A stretch of DNA of 5,915 bases from Actinomycetota bacterium. GTDB lineage: Bacteria > Actinomycetota > Actinomycetes > Nanopelagicales > Nanopelagicaceae. Each line of letters begins with the position of its first letter. Position 1 is the first letter of the stretch. The position numbers and the translations under genes are program-made. Location of the stretch: the NCBI GenBank assembly GCA_016870855.1, contig VGAF01000072.1, forward strand, positions 1 through 5,915. The letters run 5' to 3'. This document shows positions 5,173 to 5,915 of the stretch, in pieces. Under the pieces are notes generated by a model. It saw only the letters and a program-made list of their open reading frames with translations, was not told the origin of the DNA and ran no database searches.

Positions 5173-5915
5173 TTGCCGGCCTCCGCAACTGTGTTGAGGA
5201 TATTTATCTTGTCGAAGAGTGCGGCTGGACAGCCATGGCTAACGGCTGCGACTTGGCCTGGTTGAGCTTTACCGCAATTAAATGCACCGCCCAGAACATA
5301 AGTAGAAGGACCACCTACAGCCTTCATGGCGCCCCAGAAATCAGTGGTTGTGGCTTGATATGCGACATCTTTGAGTTGACCGGCAAGTTTTCCATTCTTG
5401 ATGCGATGGAATTGTTGGCCGGTAAATTGGAAGTTATAACGCTGCATATCAATCGACCAGGATTTATCACCGAGGATGTAGATGCCATCCTCAACGGAGG
5501 AAATCAATTCATCTAGACTTGGACCCGTTGGATTTGGCTGGAGAGAAACGTTAGGCATTCTCTGGATAGGTACGTGAGCTGGTGAATCCGCGAAAGCACA
5601 ACCATTGCTCCGCTCTTGGTTAACGCGAGCTGCGATACGACGATCTAGTTGGTAACCAACGAGAACGCCATCTTTGACGATATCCCAACGTTGCGCTGCA
5701 ACACCTTCATCATCCCAACCAACTGTGCTTAAACCATGCTCAGTTACACGATCACCAGTTACATTCATCAACTTCGAGCCGTACTTAAGATTTCCAAGCT
5801 TTTCTGGGGTAGCAAAGGAAGTTCCGGCGTAATTAGCTTCATATCCAATTGCGCGATCTAACTCAGTTGCATGGCCAATCGACTCATGAATTGTTAGCCA
5901 GAGATTTGAAGGGTG
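5169..5915 (-). CDS. tldD: TldD, zinc metallopeptidase catalytic subunit (C-terminal part; runs off right edge)
   Basis: The frame enters at the right edge and gives 248 residues, roughly the C-terminal half of a protein that is about 480 residues in the family. The zinc motif HExxxH is present at once: His10-Glu11-Ser-Ile-Gly-His14 of the visible part (5888-5871), followed by ATELDRA. Other family blocks follow: GWDDEGVA, DGVLVGYQLDRR, and RMPNVSLQPNPTGPS. The C-terminal FNCGK (Cys at 5276-5274) matches the CGK whose Cys is the third zinc ligand in E. coli TldD. A TTG/ATG pair near 5771 is internal, since the frame stays open through the zinc motif upstream of it. The stop overlaps the tldE start by four bases. 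The promoter lies outside the window. Substrate is unknown; processing or clearance of unfolded peptides is the family role. Confidence 0.95.
   Translation of the reverse strand, partial: HPSNLWLTIHESIGHATELDRAIGYEANYAGTSFATPEKLGNLKYGSKLMNVTGDRVTEHGLSTVGWDDEGVAAQRWDIVKDGVLVGYQLDRRIAARVNQERSNGCAFADSPAHVPIQRMPNVSLQPNPTGPSLDELISSVEDGIYILGDKSWSIDMQRYNFQFTGQQFHRIKNGKLAGQLKDVAYQATTTDFWGAMKAVGGPSTYVLGGAFNCGKAQPGQVAAVSHGCPAALFDKINILNTVAEAGK
5180..5184 (-). promoter_or_regulatory. Strong ribosome binding site for tldE, inside tldD
   Basis: On the minus strand GGAGG lies seven bases before the ATG at 5172, within the last codons of tldD. It is the best Shine-Dalgarno match in the window and contrasts with the genes that seem leaderless. 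Confidence 0.75.

Noticed and set aside
5181..5276. Second Cys of TldD (codon 5231-5229) as the zinc ligand
   Set aside because: The CGK context at 5276-5274 matches the known family ligand; the other Cys is in a variable C-terminal tail.
5124..5516. Plus-strand 130-codon open frame across the tldD/tldE junction
   Set aside because: It lies opposite two well-supported genes, has no ribosome site, and its product has no recognisable features.

Overview
The window looks like a piece of chromosome from a low-to-moderate GC actinobacterium; a freshwater Nanopelagicales (acI)-type lineage would fit. This is inference. It rests on the zinc-ribbon coiled-coil gene followed directly by RNase HI (the order of Rv2229c-Rv2228c in Mycobacterium tuberculosis), an ArsC of the type seen in corynebacteria, several GTG starts, and several genes that seem to be read from leaderless transcripts. 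No rRNA, tRNA, CRISPR array, insertion sequence or integrase was found.

Layout. (a) 1-802 is a small accessory patch. It holds the start of a leftward gene that resembles a GNAT acetyltransferase and runs off the left edge, a divergent 71-residue two-helix membrane protein, and a leftward 83-codon remnant of an MFS efflux transporter closed by a stop codon at the edge of the next gene. A hairpin at 541-570 sits where these transcripts converge. (b) 803-1498 encodes a complete, AT-rich GNAT acetyltransferase. (c) 1570-2614 is an arsenic detoxification pair: an aquaporin-family channel overlapping by 8 bases a LMW-phosphatase-type arsenate reductase. The likely logic is reduction of arsenate to arsenite in the cytosol and downhill exit of arsenite through the channel. 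(d) 2653-3779 is a two-gene unit: a coiled-coil/zinc-ribbon protein and a stand-alone RNase HI sharing one base. (e) 3790-5915 is the leftward tldD-tldE operon, joined by an ATGA overlap. It encodes a heterodimeric zinc metallopeptidase; the N-terminal part of TldD lies beyond the right edge but the HExxxH zinc motif is inside the window.

The most notable points are the arsenic channel/reductase pair, which resembles an unfused version of the aquaglyceroporin-ArsC fusion proteins known from other actinobacteria; a repeated start architecture, TAGANT then six bases then GTG, at three genes; and the truncated transporter remnant. No wholly new system is evident. The rest is recognisable family content.
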